From contig JAUVBI010000154.1 in assembly GCA_030591305.1 (NCBI GenBank), positions 1-7,540 of the forward strand: a stretch of 7,540 bases of DNA, written 5' to 3'. Source of the stretch: Pseudomonadota bacterium (GTDB lineage Bacteria; Pseudomonadota; Gammaproteobacteria; Pseudomonadales; Halieaceae). Position numbers and translations under genes: made by a program. Within the stretch, counting starts at the first letter, position 1. Every line of letters starts with the position of its first letter. Below, piece by piece: positions 1-6,524 of this stretch. The notes beneath the pieces were generated by a model, which did not search any database, was not told the origin of the DNA, and saw only the letters and a list, made by a program, of their open reading frames with translations.

Positions 1-263
1 AGTGCGGCAACGTTCGCGATCAACTGCTCCAGGTCGGCGAGAAGTGCAAAACTTCGTCCGTCCATGCGGTACTGTAGCGCCTCTATATTCGAGGTATCAC
101 CTTTCTGGAGTTGGCCCTGCAAAAGCTGAAGTTCTGCAATATCCTTTTCAACCGCCGTGGCCATGGATTCAATGTTTGCCGACGCCTCGCTTTGGGCGCC
201 AATAGATAGAGAAAAACCACTGGCCATGAGCACAAAAACCAGTGTTGCGATGCGAACCCTCAT
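1..263 (-). CDS. Exported coiled-coil protein, N-terminal part (possibly MscS-type mechanosensitive channel); partial at window edge
   Basis: Reading leftward from ATG at 263-261 gives 87 codons with no stop before the window edge. Residues 1-23 look like a signal peptide: two arginines near the start, a hydrophobic core (about 5-21) and a possible cleavage after Gly-Ala before Gln24. The rest is polar and heptad-like (about 28-87), rich in Glu, Gln, Leu and Ala, so a periplasmic coiled coil is likely. An AAGGGAAG ribosome site precedes the start and lies within the end of the aldolase gene; only one base separates that stop from this ATG, so the two are probably co-transcribed and translationally coupled. 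Large MscS-family proteins often begin with a signal peptide and a coiled-coil periplasmic domain, and the segment DGRSFALLADLEQL reminds me of them, but no channel domain is inside the window. The family call is tentative; that an exported protein starts here is much firmer. Confidence 0.7.
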   Translation of the reverse strand, partial: MRVRIATLVFVLMASGFSLSIGAQSEASANIESMATAVEKDIAELQLLQGQLQKGDTSNIEALQYRMDGRSFALLADLEQLIANVAA

Positions 264-264
264 A

Positions 265-942
265 TCAACTTCCCTTTTGTTGGCCGTAGCCGGTAAATGC
301 AACTTTAACTTCTTCCATTTCCTCTTCGGACAAACACTGTCCGCCTCCAATAGCAAGGCTACCCCAATAGATGGCCGATAATTCTTCTACTTCCACCGCC
401 ACTTTCAAAGCCTGGTCCAGGCTGCAGCCCAGGGCCAATTGCCCGTGATTGGCCAGCAGGCAGGCCAGCCTGTTTTCCAGTGCCGCCACTGCCGCCGTGG
501 CAAGCTCGTCGGTGCCAAAGGTGGCATAGGATGCCACCGGTATTTCATCACTCCCAGTTATTGCAATCATATAGTGCAGTGCCGGAACCGCTCGCCTGGT
601 GCAGGCCAGAATTGTCGCATACCTGGAGTGGCAATGAACTACTGCCTGTACTTCCGGGCGGTCTCGATAAATAGCGGCGTGCATATACCACTCGCTGGAT
701 GGCAGCAACTGACTTATGGCCCGATCGCCCGCCAGGGACATCGCCACAACCTGCCCCGCCTGCAACTGCCCTGCGTCAATTCCCGTGGGAGTAATTAGCA
801 TGCCGTTACCAACACGTAGCGAGACATTGCCCGAGGCACCACAGCCCAAGCCGGACTCCAGCAATGCCCGATAGGCCAAAACTACTGACTCCCTTTCTTT
901 TTGTTCAACATCACTACCTAGGTCAACCGTAATATCCACCAT
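265..942 (-). CDS. Class II aldolase, L-fuculose-1-phosphate aldolase-like (FucA-like)
   Basis: This 225-residue cytoplasmic protein matches the zinc-dependent class II aldolase/adducin family and is collinear with E. coli FucA (215 aa), which splits L-fuculose-1-phosphate into dihydroxyacetone phosphate and L-lactaldehyde. Visible motifs are SGNVSLR (38-43), TPTG (51-54) and PSSEW (81-85) with catalytic Glu84; zinc ligands are His103 and His105 (VVHCH) and His166 (NHG), and Tyr124 lies in HYMIA. These sit at a constant +11 offset from FucA Glu73, His92, His94, His155 and Tyr113. A tyrosine near the C-terminus (Tyr219) also matches FucA Tyr209. So the enzyme looks intact, although substrate within the family (fuculose-, rhamnulose- or other sugar-phosphates, or 5-deoxy-sugar salvage) cannot be fixed from sequence. 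No other fucose gene is visible. The ATG is preceded by AGAGGGG. It is transcribed divergently from the efflux operon and ends one base before the next leftward gene. Confidence 0.93.
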   Translation of the reverse strand: MVDITVDLGSDVEQKERESVVLAYRALLESGLGCGASGNVSLRVGNGMLITPTGIDAGQLQAGQVVAMSLAGDRAISQLLPSSEWYMHAAIYRDRPEVQAVVHCHSRYATILACTRRAVPALHYMIAITGSDEIPVASYATFGTDELATAAVAALENRLACLLANHGQLALGCSLDQALKVAVEVEELSAIYWGSLAIGGGQCLSEEEMEEVKVAFTGYGQQKGS

Positions 943-981
943 AGTCCCCTCTTTGCATTACCTTATATTAGCAGAACCAGA

Positions 982-998
982 TAGTTTGGTTTAAACTA
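982..998. promoter_or_regulatory. 17-bp palindrome, candidate repressor/activator operator
   Basis: The sequence is TAGTTT-GGTTT-AAACTA, a perfect 6-bp inverted repeat around a 5-base centre. Size and symmetry fit a dimeric regulator (for example MarR-, TetR- or HxlR-type). It is not a canonical centred LysR T-N11-A box, which would have been expected from the E. coli AaeR comparison. It overlaps the proposed rightward -35 region and spacer, so a bound protein could block transcription of the efflux operon and perhaps of the divergent aldolase. The palindrome is seen directly; its function is inferred. Confidence 0.5.
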
Positions 999-1013
999 CG
1001 CTGACAATAAAAT
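986..1013 (+). promoter_or_regulatory. Possible sigma-70 promoter of the efflux operon
   Basis: TTGGTT (986-991) could be a weak -35 box and TAAAAT (1008-1013) a good -10 box, with a 16-base spacer. Transcription would start near 1020, leaving a leader of about 35 bases before the ATG at 1056. The -35 match is only three of six, as expected for an activated or repressed promoter, or it may be a chance match. Confidence 0.35.
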
Positions 1014-1055
1014 AGGCATCCTCCCAGCGAGGCTATCAAAGGAAAGCCAGGAAAC

Positions 1056-3173
1056 ATGCCTGACACCGCCTCAAATTCAGCAAAAAACAGGTTTGCTATA
1101 AAGACAGCGCTCAGTCTGACACTCGCCTATATGCTGCCCATGGCTTTGGGCTGGCCACAGCCGCAAACCGCCGCTACCACAGTGATGTTAATTGCCGCCA
1201 CCGGAATGGCCTCAGAATCCCTGCAAAAGGGTGTGTTACGGGTAATGGGAACGGTGCTGGGTGCTGTTCTCGGGCTCTCGCTTATCGCCTTATTTCCCCA
1301 AGATAGAATGGTGTACCTGTTTTGCGTGTCAGTTCTGGTCGCAGGGTTGCTGTATTTGTACAACGCCTACCAAGGTGACAGCACAGTTTTCATGCTGGCT
1401 GCCGTCGTGTTGATGATGGTCTTCAATGGTGGCGACGCCGATGGAGCCTTCCTCTATGGTGTGGACCGAACGCTGCTAACGGCCTTTGGCGTACTGGTTT
1501 ACACCGTCATTGCCAGCCTGCTGTGGCCAGTCAAAGTACAGGACAATACCAAAACGCTGGCTACAGCAGTATCAGCGACCCACGCCAAGGCCTTCTCCGC
1601 GCTGAGCTACTCCCAGGAAGAACAGGCCAATGCGGTGGCAGAATTGCTGGCCAACAATGAACCGTTTCAGGCGCACTATGTAACGGTGCGCAACGATGCC
1701 GAGAAAATCCTCAACTACCAGGCCGAGTGGGACACCATCGCCAGCAGTTTCGAAAATATCGACGAAATCCTGGTACCCGCCCTGCGAATAAGCAGGCTGG
1801 AAAACATTGAATACCAAAAGCACATCCTGAACTACGATGCTGTGCTGGAAAATATTACAAGCATGTTTGCAGAAATTCAAAATAATTGGACCACACAGGC
1901 CGAGCATAAGCAGCTGAAATTTATGGCACTCGAGTACGAAACTTCCAGCTTAAGTGACCAGAGCCATATTGAAGTTGCTGCGGTCGTGTCCCGAGCCGAC
2001 CTGCTTATCAAGCTTCAAGAAGTACTGCTGCAGTTATGGCGAGCCACCAATAGCCTGCTATTCAATAAGAGCGGCTTTATTGCTGCGGAAGAATTTCGTG
2101 GCAAGCCCAGTTTTGTCTGGCTGGACCGGGAGAACTTCAAGACTGCCATACGGGTATTTATCAGTTTCTGGATTGCCGTTGCAATTTGGACTCAGTTTAA
2201 TCCCCCTGGCGGCTTTATGTTCGTCACATTCAGCACTGTCTTTGTCGTGCTGGTATCCTACACACCGGTCTCACCTAAACTGCTCTACATACTGTTTACT
2301 TTGGGGTTTTTGTTTGCGGTACCCGCCTATATATTTCTATTGCCACAGATGAACCACTGGATCGAGCTCGCCGCGTTTCTATTTACCTATGCCTTCATCG
2401 GGTTCTACGTTTTTTCTGGACCTGTTTCCATCTTTTTCTTATTAGGTTTAATGACTCTTGGCATACAGAACACCATGAGTTACAACTTTGACATCATACT
2501 GATACTCATCTTACTTTTTTACATGGTATGCACCAGTCTGCTTGTCTCAGTCAATTTCCCCTTCACTAGCAAACCACAAAAACTCTATGTCAGTTTCCGA
2601 CGCCGATTTTTTTCCACCTGCGAAAAAATGATTGCCCAGGGCTCCAGCCAGGGGCATTACGGTAAAAACAGAATTCTGCAAGCACGGCTGGGCATTGCCA
2701 CGGCGCTCACCGCAAAGATGCGGCAATGGGGCCCAATGATAGACAAGCTGTATTTTCCAGCCAATCCGCCAGAGAAAATCTCGAGCTTCAACCTCGCCTG
2801 TACAGTACTGCTGGAGCAGCTAAAAATACTGGCGCGCCATAATCGAGTGTTTGACAAAAATCGACTGGTAGCCCTCACACGTACAAAAGCCAACAACAAA
2901 ATGCTGGCCAGGTTATGTAGCAGCCTGGCCAACCCGGCACAGCAGGCCCGCATTGCCAACACCTTTGATGAAGTCATTACGGAGGCCGGCAGCACCGAAG
3001 CGCGCCTCAGGGGCTTTCTGGGCAGAGACTACCTCAAAATCTACGACAGGAATGAGCTGACAGAATTTTATCTCTACATCAATTTGCAAGCGTCCATTCT
3101 CGCAGGCATAGTACAATGCCGAAACGCTTTGGAAGCACTTGACTGGGAACAACTGCAGGGGAAAAAATTCTAG
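1056..3173 (+). CDS. FUSC-family inner-membrane efflux protein (AaeB / fusaric-acid-resistance type)
   Basis: This 705-residue protein has the two-halved architecture of the FUSC/PET family (AaeB, YdhK): about six hydrophobic segments in residues 17-157, a polar, helical cytoplasmic region (about 160-358), a second set of about six segments (363-498), then a long soluble tail (about 505-705). Length fits full-size AaeB-like transporters (roughly 650-700 aa). Family members export p-hydroxybenzoate, fusaric acid and similar aromatic or amphipathic acids across the inner membrane with an AaeA-like adaptor. Both soluble parts look complete, with no frameshift. The start is ATG at 1056; AGGA sits very close (1049-1052) and a second purine stretch (1038-1045) is further up. 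The next ATG in frame would remove most of the first membrane helix, so 1056 is preferred. It opens the rightward operon and its stop lies two bases before the outer-membrane-factor start. The substrate cannot be read from sequence. Confidence 0.93.
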   Translation: MPDTASNSAKNRFAIKTALSLTLAYMLPMALGWPQPQTAATTVMLIAATGMASESLQKGVLRVMGTVLGAVLGLSLIALFPQDRMVYLFCVSVLVAGLLYLYNAYQGDSTVFMLAAVVLMMVFNGGDADGAFLYGVDRTLLTAFGVLVYTVIASLLWPVKVQDNTKTLATAVSATHAKAFSALSYSQEEQANAVAELLANNEPFQAHYVTVRNDAEKILNYQAEWDTIASSFENIDEILVPALRISRLENIEYQKHILNYDAVLENITSMFAEIQNNWTTQAEHKQLKFMALEYETSSLSDQSHIEVAAVVSRADLLIKLQEVLLQLWRATNSLLFNKSGFIAAEEFRGKPSFVWLDRENFKTAIRVFISFWIAVAIWTQFNPPGGFMFVTFSTVFVVLVSYTPVSPKLLYILFTLGFLFAVPAYIFLLPQMNHWIELAAFLFTYAFIGFYVFSGPVSIFFLLGLMTLGIQNTMSYNFDIILILILLFYMVCTSLLVSVNFPFTSKPQKLYVSFRRRFFSTCEKMIAQGSSQGHYGKNRILQARLGIATALTAKMRQWGPMIDKLYFPANPPEKISSFNLACTVLLEQLKILARHNRVFDKNRLVALTRTKANNKMLARLCSSLANPAQQARIANTFDEVITEAGSTEARLRGFLGRDYLKIYDRNELTEFYLYINLQASILAGIVQCRNALEALDWEQLQGKKF

Positions 3174-3175
3174 CC

Positions 3176-4747
3176 ATGAAGGCCACCACCTTACCCATCG
3201 CCGTTCTCCTCGCCGCTACCACCGCCTGTACTACAGTCGGGCCAGATTATAAAACGCCTGCAACCCCCGAATTGCCCAGCAGCTGGAACACGGCAGATGC
3301 CGCCGCAGAGTCGGCCGAGACGGCAAACTGGTGGAAGCTCTTTCAGGACCCGGTTCTCGACGAACTCGTCGATCGTGGTGCCCGGCAGAATTTAAACGTC
3401 GAGGCAGCTGGCTTGCGCATCCTACAGGCCAGGGCAGCTCTGGGCATCAGCGACGCACTGATTTTCCCACAGCAACAAAATATTTCCGGAAGTCTGAGTA
3501 AAATCTACCAGAATGAGCACTCCTTTAACTCTGCAGGTGTAGGTTTGGATGTGGGCTGGGAGATGGATATATGGGGTAAGTACGCACGTGGTATCGAGAG
3601 CTCCGAGGCCACCTTGTATGCCTCTATTGCATCCTACCGTGATGTTCTGGTTACCATCACCGCAGAGATAGCCCGTAATTACATTAACTATCGCACGGCC
3701 CAGCAACGCACCTACCTGTCCAGACAAAATATCGCGATACAGCAGCGGGTCGTGGAAATGACCCAGACTCAATTTGATTCGGGCAATGTGACGGAACTGG
3801 ATGTACAACAATCCAGGACTCAGCTATATGCCACCCAAGGGGCACTACCGGGCCTCTCAATTGCCCGTTTGCAAGCACAAAATGCCCTGGCGGTACTGCT
3901 GGGTGTAATGCCTGAAGAACTTACCTCCGTGCTCGCGCTGGAGAAGGACGAGAGCAGCCAGGTAGACAAAGAGCGCATAAACCTGGCCGCTGCCGAATAT
4001 GACGCCCAGTCGGTTATACCTGTTGCCCCCAGCCTGGACACGCGGATTGATTCTGCGCTGGTCCTGCGCCGCCCCGACCTGCAGGTGGCGGAGCTTCAGA
4101 CCCGGGCGCAAAGTGCCAGAATAGGACAAGCCGAGGCCGCATTGTACCCGCAGTTTTTCCTGTTTGGCACAATAGGCCTGAGCGACACCGTTCCCACAGG
4201 AGGAAGTTTTAGCGCCTCAAACGCGGTTACCGCAGCCATTGGCCCGGGTTTCAGCTGGAATATTTTTCAGTACGGGCGAATAAAAAATCAGGTACGTGTC
4301 GAAGACGCTCGTTTTCAGGAGAGCTTGAGCAACTACAATCAACAGGTGCTGCAAGCGGTACAGGAAGTCTCTAATGCCCTGGTGGCCTACCAGTATTCGC
4401 TGGAGCAGAGCGAGTATAATTTCAGCGGTGTAAATGCCTCGATTCGGGCCTTTAGTATATCCTCAACCCAGTACGACAACGGCCTGGTCACCTACCAGCG
4501 GCTGCTGAGCACGGTGGAAAAAATGACCCTGCGTGAAGACGCTTACGCCGTCACCAAGGGGAATATCGCCAACCAGGTTGTAGCGCTGTACAAGGCCCTG
4601 GGGGGAGGCTGGGAGCCCCACGCCAATATACCCATCGTCAAACCCGAGACGGCAAAGCAAATGCAAGAACGAAGCGACTGGGGTAACAACCTGGAAACGA
4701 AGCGCCTGGTGCCACAGGCTGTCATTGAGGAGAGGGGAGGTGAATAG
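3176..4747 (+). CDS. Outer-membrane efflux lipoprotein, NodT/OprM-type (outer membrane factor)
   Basis: This 523-residue protein forms the outer-membrane and periplasmic exit duct of a tripartite pump, normally as a TolC-like trimer. A short signal peptide ends in TTAC, so Cys18 is the likely lipidated residue; the -3 threonine is slightly unusual. It is followed by VGPDY (21-25), typical of NodT-family lipoproteins. Two outer-membrane-efflux repeats follow: about 55-245, with GWEMDIWGK at 127-135, and about 290-475, with LRRPDL (297-302), EAALYPQF (320-327) and WNIFQYGRI (361-369). The C-terminal tail after GGGWE (476-480) resembles that of FUSC-linked outer-membrane factors. The linker between repeats (about 246-295) is long and acidic. 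No good ribosome site lies at normal distance (AGGGG is 14 bases up), so translation probably couples to the upstream stop two bases away. The gene end carries the ribosome site of the next gene, which it overlaps by 8 bases. Confidence 0.95.
   Translation: MKATTLPIAVLLAATTACTTVGPDYKTPATPELPSSWNTADAAAESAETANWWKLFQDPVLDELVDRGARQNLNVEAAGLRILQARAALGISDALIFPQQQNISGSLSKIYQNEHSFNSAGVGLDVGWEMDIWGKYARGIESSEATLYASIASYRDVLVTITAEIARNYINYRTAQQRTYLSRQNIAIQQRVVEMTQTQFDSGNVTELDVQQSRTQLYATQGALPGLSIARLQAQNALAVLLGVMPEELTSVLALEKDESSQVDKERINLAAAEYDAQSVIPVAPSLDTRIDSALVLRRPDLQVAELQTRAQSARIGQAEAALYPQFFLFGTIGLSDTVPTGGSFSASNAVTAAIGPGFSWNIFQYGRIKNQVRVEDARFQESLSNYNQQVLQAVQEVSNALVAYQYSLEQSEYNFSGVNASIRAFSISSTQYDNGLVTYQRLLSTVEKMTLREDAYAVTKGNIANQVVALYKALGGGWEPHANIPIVKPETAKQMQERSDWGNNLETKRLVPQAVIEERGGE
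4727..4742 (+). promoter_or_regulatory. Ribosome site and GTG start that set the DUF1656 gene start
   Basis: GAGGAG (4727-4732) lies seven bases before GTG at 4740-4742, inside the last codons of the outer-membrane-factor gene. A longer frame from TTG at 4725 would translate the purine-rich ribosome site itself (Arg-Arg-Gly-Glu) and lacks a site of its own, so the GTG is the better start. The GTGAATAG overlap with the upstream stop points to translational coupling. Confidence 0.75.
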
Positions 4748-4952
4748 TATTCCCCACGAACTCGCTCTGGGGGATGTGTTGCTCTCCCCTCTGTTGCCGG
4801 TTATTTCTGCATCACTGCTGGCTACCTGGCTTACCACCCTTATTTTGAATAAATTACGTTTATCACGCTACATCATGTTTCCCTCCATTAGCTTCCTGGC
4901 AATAATGACGGTATATTTTTTGCTGATGGATGCGTTCTGGGTAAAAATTTAG
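4740..4952 (+). CDS. DUF1656 / AaeX-like small inner-membrane protein
   Basis: From GTG at 4740 this encodes 70 residues, the usual size of DUF1656 proteins (AaeX, YdhI). The N-terminal motif PHE with LGDVLLSPLL (5-7, 9-18) is typical of the family; two hydrophobic helices follow (about 13-36 and 45-65) with a basic loop between them (Asn37 to Arg43). AaeX-type proteins are nearly always encoded beside an AaeA adaptor and a FUSC pump; their precise role is not established, though a pump subunit or assembly factor is commonly suspected. Here it sits between the outer-membrane-factor gene, overlapping it by 8 bases, and the adaptor gene, 12 bases downstream. Family assignment is strong from sequence and from context; function is inferred only from neighbours. 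Confidence 0.88.
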   Translation: MNSIPHELALGDVLLSPLLPVISASLLATWLTTLILNKLRLSRYIMFPSISFLAIMTVYFLLMDAFWVKI

Positions 4953-4967
4953 AGGCTGCATTAATTG
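4951..4967 (+). promoter_or_regulatory. Ribosome site and TTG start of the adaptor gene
   Basis: AGAGG (4951-4955, overlapping the DUF1656 stop) lies nine bases before TTG at 4965. The codon directly before that TTG in the same frame is the stop TAA (4962-4964), so translation cannot begin upstream; no ATG or GTG occurs in frame before the membrane anchor, so the TTG is almost forced. Confidence 0.8.
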
Positions 4968-5843
4968 AAATTCCTTAAGAAGCTTACACTCAGTACCATC
5001 AACCTCGCGCTAATTGCCGCGGTTGCCTTCTATGCCTACCAGTTCTTTGAAGAATATATTAGCAACCCCTGGACACGGGACGGACAGGTGCGGGGGCATG
5101 TAATACAAGTGGCCCCACGGGTTTCGGGCATGGTCACGAGTATTGCCGTCATCGACAACCAGGCCGTCCAGCAGGGCGACCTGCTGTTCGAAATTGACAG
5201 CGAACCTTTTGAGATAAACATCTCACAAGCCCGGGCCAATCTAAAAAGGGCGCGCATCAGTTCGCGCTCTGCCAAAATAGAATACGATCGCCTGCAGGAA
5301 ATTTTTGCCAAGGACGCAGGTGCGGTATCGCAGAAAGACCTCAACCGGAGAGAGGCGAATTACCTTCAATCCCTGAGCCAAATTGATATCGCCGAGGAAC
5401 AGCTTCGCCTGGCAAAACTGAACCTGACCTACACAAAAGTGCACGCATCGGTCGATGGCTATGTTTCCAATATCAACTTTCAAATTGGCACACAGGCCGT
5501 GACCAACTCCCCTATCCTGGCCCTGGTGGACAGCAACAGCTTCTGGGTCTTTGGTTACTTCCGGGAGAGCCAAATTGGGGAGTTTAAAATTGGCGATAAG
5601 GCCCGCGTCACACTTATGGCCTATCCCAATTTACCCCTACAGGGCCATGTGGAGTCCCTGGGCTGGGGTATTGCACCCTCTGATGGCAATCCGGGGCACA
5701 ACCTGCTACCCAGTATCAAGCCGGTGTTCCAATGGATACGTCTGGCCCAGAGAATTCCTGTGCGGATAAAACTGGACAAGGTGCCCGCAGGAGTCGAGCT
5801 ACGTTTTGGCTTGACCGCCTCGGTCATGGTTACAGGAGAATAG
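4965..5843 (+). CDS. HlyD-family periplasmic adaptor, AaeA-like membrane fusion protein
   Basis: This 292-residue protein resembles E. coli AaeA (310 aa) along its length and links the FUSC pump to the outer-membrane duct. One N-terminal membrane anchor (about 10-29) is followed by the family motif NPWTRDGQV (34-42), a lipoyl-like half-motif with VAPRVSGMV (49-57) and DNQAVQQGDLLFEID (64-78), an alpha-helical hairpin (about 83-155), the second lipoyl half (ASVDGYVSNI, 161-170) and a beta-barrel/membrane-proximal part. FQWIRLAQRIPVRIKL (255-270) and PAG (274-276) are characteristic of AaeA-type adaptors, as opposed to RND-type ones. The hairpin is short, as in AaeA, which fits an outer-membrane factor reaching deep into the periplasm. 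The start is TTG at 4965, forced by an in-frame stop just upstream. It sits 12 bases after DUF1656 and 3 bases before the channel gene. Confidence in family is high; substrate is unknown. Confidence 0.95.
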   Translation: MKFLKKLTLSTINLALIAAVAFYAYQFFEEYISNPWTRDGQVRGHVIQVAPRVSGMVTSIAVIDNQAVQQGDLLFEIDSEPFEINISQARANLKRARISSRSAKIEYDRLQEIFAKDAGAVSQKDLNRREANYLQSLSQIDIAEEQLRLAKLNLTYTKVHASVDGYVSNINFQIGTQAVTNSPILALVDSNSFWVFGYFRESQIGEFKIGDKARVTLMAYPNLPLQGHVESLGWGIAPSDGNPGHNLLPSIKPVFQWIRLAQRIPVRIKLDKVPAGVELRFGLTASVMVTGE

Positions 5844-5849
5844 GCTGTG
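5834..5849 (+). promoter_or_regulatory. Ribosome site and GTG start of the channel gene
   Basis: AGGAG (5834-5838), within the last codons of the adaptor gene, lies eight bases before GTG at 5847-5849. This good spacing supports the GTG start. The adaptor stop (5841-5843) falls between them, so the two genes are probably translationally coupled. Confidence 0.8.
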
Positions 5850-6512
5850 GGACGCTTTAACGAAAAGAACAACTTTCTCTACCTGGCGGCATCCCTGCTG
5901 ACTTTGCTTTTGGTTTCGCCTCTGGGCAGCAGCCTGCCCGAGGGCTTTGCCTACTGGATACTGAAGGGAATCATGACCGCTACCATCATTGTCTGCTACC
6001 TCAGTCTAAATTTTGGCAAACAATGGAGATTTTTCGCCGGTACGCTGGTGTTGTTCATGATTGGCTCGGGGCTTCTGCGCGACTATTTCGACTGGGGGCC
6101 TGCCGGCTTGCTGGACCTGGCCGTCATGCTGGTATTTTTCGTGAGCGTCGCCTACTCCACCGGCAGGCGCGTTTTGACCATAGGTGAGGTGGACATCAAC
6201 AAAATTGTCGGCGCTTTCACCATCTACCTGCTATTTGGCCTGATCTGGTCCACGCTCTATCTTTTTGTACTGGAAATTTCCCCCACGGCCTTTAACGGAA
6301 TAGAGTATGCCAACTGGGCAGATAATTTTTCCACCACAACCTACTTCAGCTACGTCACCCTGACCACACTGGGTTATGGCGATATCAGTCCAGCAGAACC
6401 ACTGAGCCGGGTACTGGTTTTCCTGGAGGCTATGGCGGGCACATTCTATATGGCGGTGGTGATAGCCAGCCTCATTGGCAGCCATGTAAACAAAAAAAAT
6501 ACTAACAACTAA
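5847..6512 (+). CDS. Two-helix-pore ion channel protein, probable K+ channel (Ion_trans_2 type), six membrane helices
   Basis: This 221-residue protein has hydrophobic segments at about 11-29, 34-54, 62-77, 86-103, 120-142 and 188-211. Between the last two lies a pore helix (about 162-172) and the filter TTLGYGD (173-179), the K+-selectivity signature TxGYGD with Leu in the variable position. The first four helices have no regular arginine pattern, so there is no obvious voltage sensor. The protein ends about ten residues after the last helix, so it has no RCK/TrkA nucleotide-binding or cyclic-nucleotide domain. It would be an inner-membrane tetramer letting K+ pass down its gradient; gating is unknown. 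It begins 3 bases after the adaptor stop and ends 12 bases before the AI-2E gene, so it belongs to the efflux operon by layout. Family call is strong; a link to pump activity is inference. Confidence 0.9.
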   Translation: MGRFNEKNNFLYLAASLLTLLLVSPLGSSLPEGFAYWILKGIMTATIIVCYLSLNFGKQWRFFAGTLVLFMIGSGLLRDYFDWGPAGLLDLAVMLVFFVSVAYSTGRRVLTIGEVDINKIVGAFTIYLLFGLIWSTLYLFVLEISPTAFNGIEYANWADNFSTTTYFSYVTLTTLGYGDISPAEPLSRVLVFLEAMAGTFYMAVVIASLIGSHVNKKNTNN

Positions 6513-6524
6513 AGGATAAATATC

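Larger units (their letters stand above)
943..1055. promoter_or_regulatory. Divergent intergenic control region
   Basis: These 113 bases separate the leftward aldolase start from the rightward FUSC start and must carry promoters for both units. The region is AT-rich around 961-1015. It holds a 17-bp palindrome (982-998) and a possible rightward promoter (986-1013). Leftward, TATAAG (967-962 on the minus strand) or TAATAT (970-965) could be a -10 box, but no good -35 box is present at normal spacing. No protein-coding frame of note lies within it. Confidence 0.75.

Noticed and set aside
439..798. Open + strand frame of 119 codons opposite the aldolase gene
   Set aside because: It is antisense to a gene with complete catalytic motifs, has a Cys/Arg/His-rich composition with no known fold, and no ribosome site or promoter was evident.
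1020..1032. CCTC-N5-GAGG inverted repeat in the leader before the FUSC start
   Set aside because: A 4-bp stem is too short to be a credible terminator or attenuator, and no T-run follows.
4463..4837. Open - strand frame of 124 codons across the end of the outer-membrane-factor gene and the start of DUF1656
   Set aside because: It runs antisense through two well-supported genes, and its product shows no recognisable motif; a shadow of coding bias is the simpler reading.
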